This document shows, one piece after another, positions 62,641-64,000 of a DNA stretch of 64,000 nt. The translations under genes were made by a program, and so were the position numbers. The notes beneath the pieces were generated by a model. The model had not been told where the DNA came from, did no database searches, and was given only the letters and a program-made list of their open reading frames with translations. Location of the stretch: assembly GCF_001633105.1 (NCBI RefSeq), contig NZ_LUKZ01000002.1, positions 211,698 to 275,697 on the forward strand, given 5' to 3'. The stretch comes from Acidovorax sp. GW101-3H11 (GTDB lineage: Bacteria > Pseudomonadota > Gammaproteobacteria > Burkholderiales > Burkholderiaceae_C). Within the stretch, counting starts at the first letter, position 1; every line of letters begins with the position of its first letter.

Positions 62641-63777
62641 TCAGCTGGCGGTCATCAGCCGCCCCCGGCCCGCCGTCTTGGCTTCGTACAGCGCGCGGTC
62701 GGCCCGCGCCATCAGCGCGGCCAGGTCGGTTTCGCCAGGCGCTGGTGTTGCCAGCCCGGCGCTGTAGTCCAGCGCAAAGCCCAGTTCGGTCACGCTCGCA
62801 GCGTGCAGCCGTCGCCGCAGGCGCCGGTCAAATGCCATGCCGGCCGGGGCGCTGTTGTGCAGCAGCAGCACACCAAACTCCTCGCCGCCCAGCCGCCCGG
62901 TCAGGTCGCCGCTGCGGCAGGTGTCGCCCAGCAGCCGCGCGAACAGCTGCAGTGCGCGGTCGCCCGCCTCGTTGCCCCGGGTGTCGTTGATCTGCTTGAA
63001 GTGGTCCACGTCCAGCATCAAGGCCGTCACGGGCAGCTGGTGGCGGGCAGCGTGGGCCAGCAGGCTGGCGCCCTGCAGCGCGAAGCTGCGCTGGTTGAGC
63101 AGGCCCGTGAGGCCATCGGTCATGGCCAGGGTGCGCAGTTTCTGTTCGGCCTCGGCACGCCAGGCCACCAGCAGGGCCACGGTGCCCAGCACCAGGCTCA
63201 CATTGGTGGCCACGGCCGCAGCCAGGTTCACGGGGTGGGGCGTGCGAAAGCTGGGGTACTGGTCGGTAAAGGCGCCCAGCATGCCGCGCGCCAGCGTGAA
63301 GGCCGCTGAGGTCAGCAGGCAGCCCAGCAGCAGGCTGCGCCAGCGCAGGCTGGACTCGACCACGGGCGCCAGGGTGGCGCGCGCCACGATGCACAGGATG
63401 GCGGCCATCAAGAAATTGGCCCAGCCCACACGCCAGGCGTAATGGCCAAAGCCCAGCGTGTAGCCCAGCGGGGCGGCAATCACCAGCACCAGCAGCAGGC
63501 GGGGCAACGGGCGCGGGCCCAGCCATTCCTCCAGCGCGCGGTACAGCATCCACTGGGCCGCTGCGTTGCAGGCGATCGACAGGGTGGACAGGGTCTGGTC
63601 CCACAGCGAGGACGAGGCGATGATGGCCGCCCAGGCCACGGCCTGCAGCAGCAGGCTGGCCTGCACATGGCGCGCCGCACGGCTCACGCCCCGGCCCATG
63701 ATCAGCGGCAGCGCGGCCGAGATCATGAACAGGTTGGTGGCCATGACGGCCATCAGGGTGAGGAAGTCCAGTGGCAT
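62641..63777 (-). CDS. Membrane-bound diguanylate cyclase
   Basis: The 378-residue protein has six predicted helices in residues 1-205 (MAVMATNLFMISAALPLIMG ... VSLVLGTVALLVAW). A C-terminal GGDEF domain follows, with TDGLTGLLNQRSFAL, DVDHFKQINDTRGNEAGD and the active-site motif LGGEEFGVLLL. GGEEF is catalytically competent. No upstream RxxD inhibitory site is obvious. The membrane part resembles no sensor I can name. It has no cognate partner beside it. Confidence 0.9.
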   Translation of the reverse strand: MPLDFLTLMAVMATNLFMISAALPLIMGRGVSRAARHVQASLLLQAVAWAAIIASSSLWDQTLSTLSIACNAAAQWMLYRALEEWLGPRPLPRLLLVLVIAAPLGYTLGFGHYAWRVGWANFLMAAILCIVARATLAPVVESSLRWRSLLLGCLLTSAAFTLARGMLGAFTDQYPSFRTPHPVNLAAAVATNVSLVLGTVALLVAWRAEAEQKLRTLAMTDGLTGLLNQRSFALQGASLLAHAARHQLPVTALMLDVDHFKQINDTRGNEAGDRALQLFARLLGDTCRSGDLTGRLGGEEFGVLLLHNSAPAGMAFDRRLRRRLHAASVTELGFALDYSAGLATPAPGETDLAALMARADRALYEAKTAGRGRLMTAS

Positions 63778-63838
63778 GGGTCAGATCGGCCCTGCGTGCT
63801 TGGTGGTGCTTCTTTCTTTTCTTTTCTCTTCTGTACTT

Positions 63839-64000
63839 TTACTGGAACGCGACTTCGGCAAAGCTGCGCAGCTTGCGGCTGTGCAGCCGGTCCACGCCGC
63901 CGTTGCGCAGGATCTCGATGGCGCGCATGCCGATGCGCAGATGCTGGTCCACGCGCTCACGGTAGAAGTGGTTGGCCATGCCGGGCAGCTTGATTTCGCC
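63839..64000 (-). CDS. C-terminal fragment of a protein running off the window (possibly AMP nucleosidase)
   Basis: Fifty-three codons and a TAA are visible. The fragment begins GEIKLPGMANHFYRERVDQH and continues LRIGMRAIEIL ... RLHSRKLRSFAEVAFQ. The pattern of a helix with HLRIGM followed by a basic strand recalls the end of AMP nucleosidase, but this is from memory and weak. The ~60 bp between it and the GGDEF start is T-rich on the plus strand. Confidence 0.45.
   Translation of the reverse strand, partial: GEIKLPGMANHFYRERVDQHLRIGMRAIEILRNGGVDRLHSRKLRSFAEVAFQ

Overview
The window reads as a high-GC betaproteobacterial chromosome, most like Comamonadaceae (Acidovorax/Delftia type). The grounds are the two Bug-family (TctC-like) solute receptors, the strong G/C bias at third codon positions, the Liv-type ABC cluster with an acyl-CoA ligase, and the family resemblance of nearly every protein. 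This is judged from the translated sequence; no database was searched. No rRNA, tRNA or CRISPR array was found.

Region 1 (1-13.9 kb) is an accessory, metal-resistance segment. It opens with the end of a CusB-CusF fusion adaptor and a complete CusA-type Cu/Ag RND pump. A Tn21-type terminal inverted repeat with a degenerate tip follows, and then a mer operon (merR divergent from merTPA, broken merD, merE, truncated EAL-domain urf2). Next come a Met/His-rich lipoprotein and an HMA metal-binding protein behind a 19-bp-spaced MerR/CueR-type promoter. The rest is a patchwork: a thioesterase, a possible IS21-type end, a frameshifted HAD gene, a DUF2384 antitoxin-like gene, mobile mystery protein A, an Xre regulator with matching operators, and a second, intact HAD gene. 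A SnoaL-like gene that has lost its N-terminus marks the right edge near 13.92 kb.

Region 2 (14-31 kb) is transport and acyl-CoA activation. Two Bug receptors lie beside a seven-gene minus-strand cluster: an AMP-binding acyl-CoA ligase, LivG, LivH, LivM, a Liv-type receptor, LivF and a PaaK-like ligase. A GspA/ExeA-GspB pair diverges from that cluster. A second Liv-type receptor diverges from a Crp/Fnr regulator. The two divergent promoters share the palindrome TTGTC-N8-GACAA, so the regulator probably controls both sites.

Region 3 (31-44 kb) holds a chemoreceptor, a translationally coupled trio (DUF4394 lipoprotein, cupredoxin-like protein, GGDEF-EAL protein), an RluF-type pseudouridine synthase, a lipase-like hydrolase, a DHH phosphoesterase, aquaporin Z and htpG with a sigma-32-like promoter.

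Region 4 (44-64 kb) is mostly minus-strand stress and housekeeping genes: an orphan OmpR-type regulator, SrkA, DUF2855, a Ser/Thr kinase-UspA fusion paired with a metallophosphoesterase, and ohrR-ohr-DUF1304. Fatty-acid genes (enoyl-CoA hydratase, 3-hydroxybutyryl-CoA dehydrogenase), a GMC oxidoreductase and a hemerythrin come next. An ABC-2 permease is coupled to two flavin-fold (PNPOx) proteins. cynS, purT, the likely partner ATPase and a GGDEF protein follow, and one gene runs off the end.

Two families of short interspersed repeats run through the core part. Family A (AT-tipped, about 60 bp) occurs in about nine copies, one of them inside the srkA reading frame. Family B (GC-rich, about 80-100 bp) occurs in five copies, each starting just after the stop codon of a minus-strand gene.
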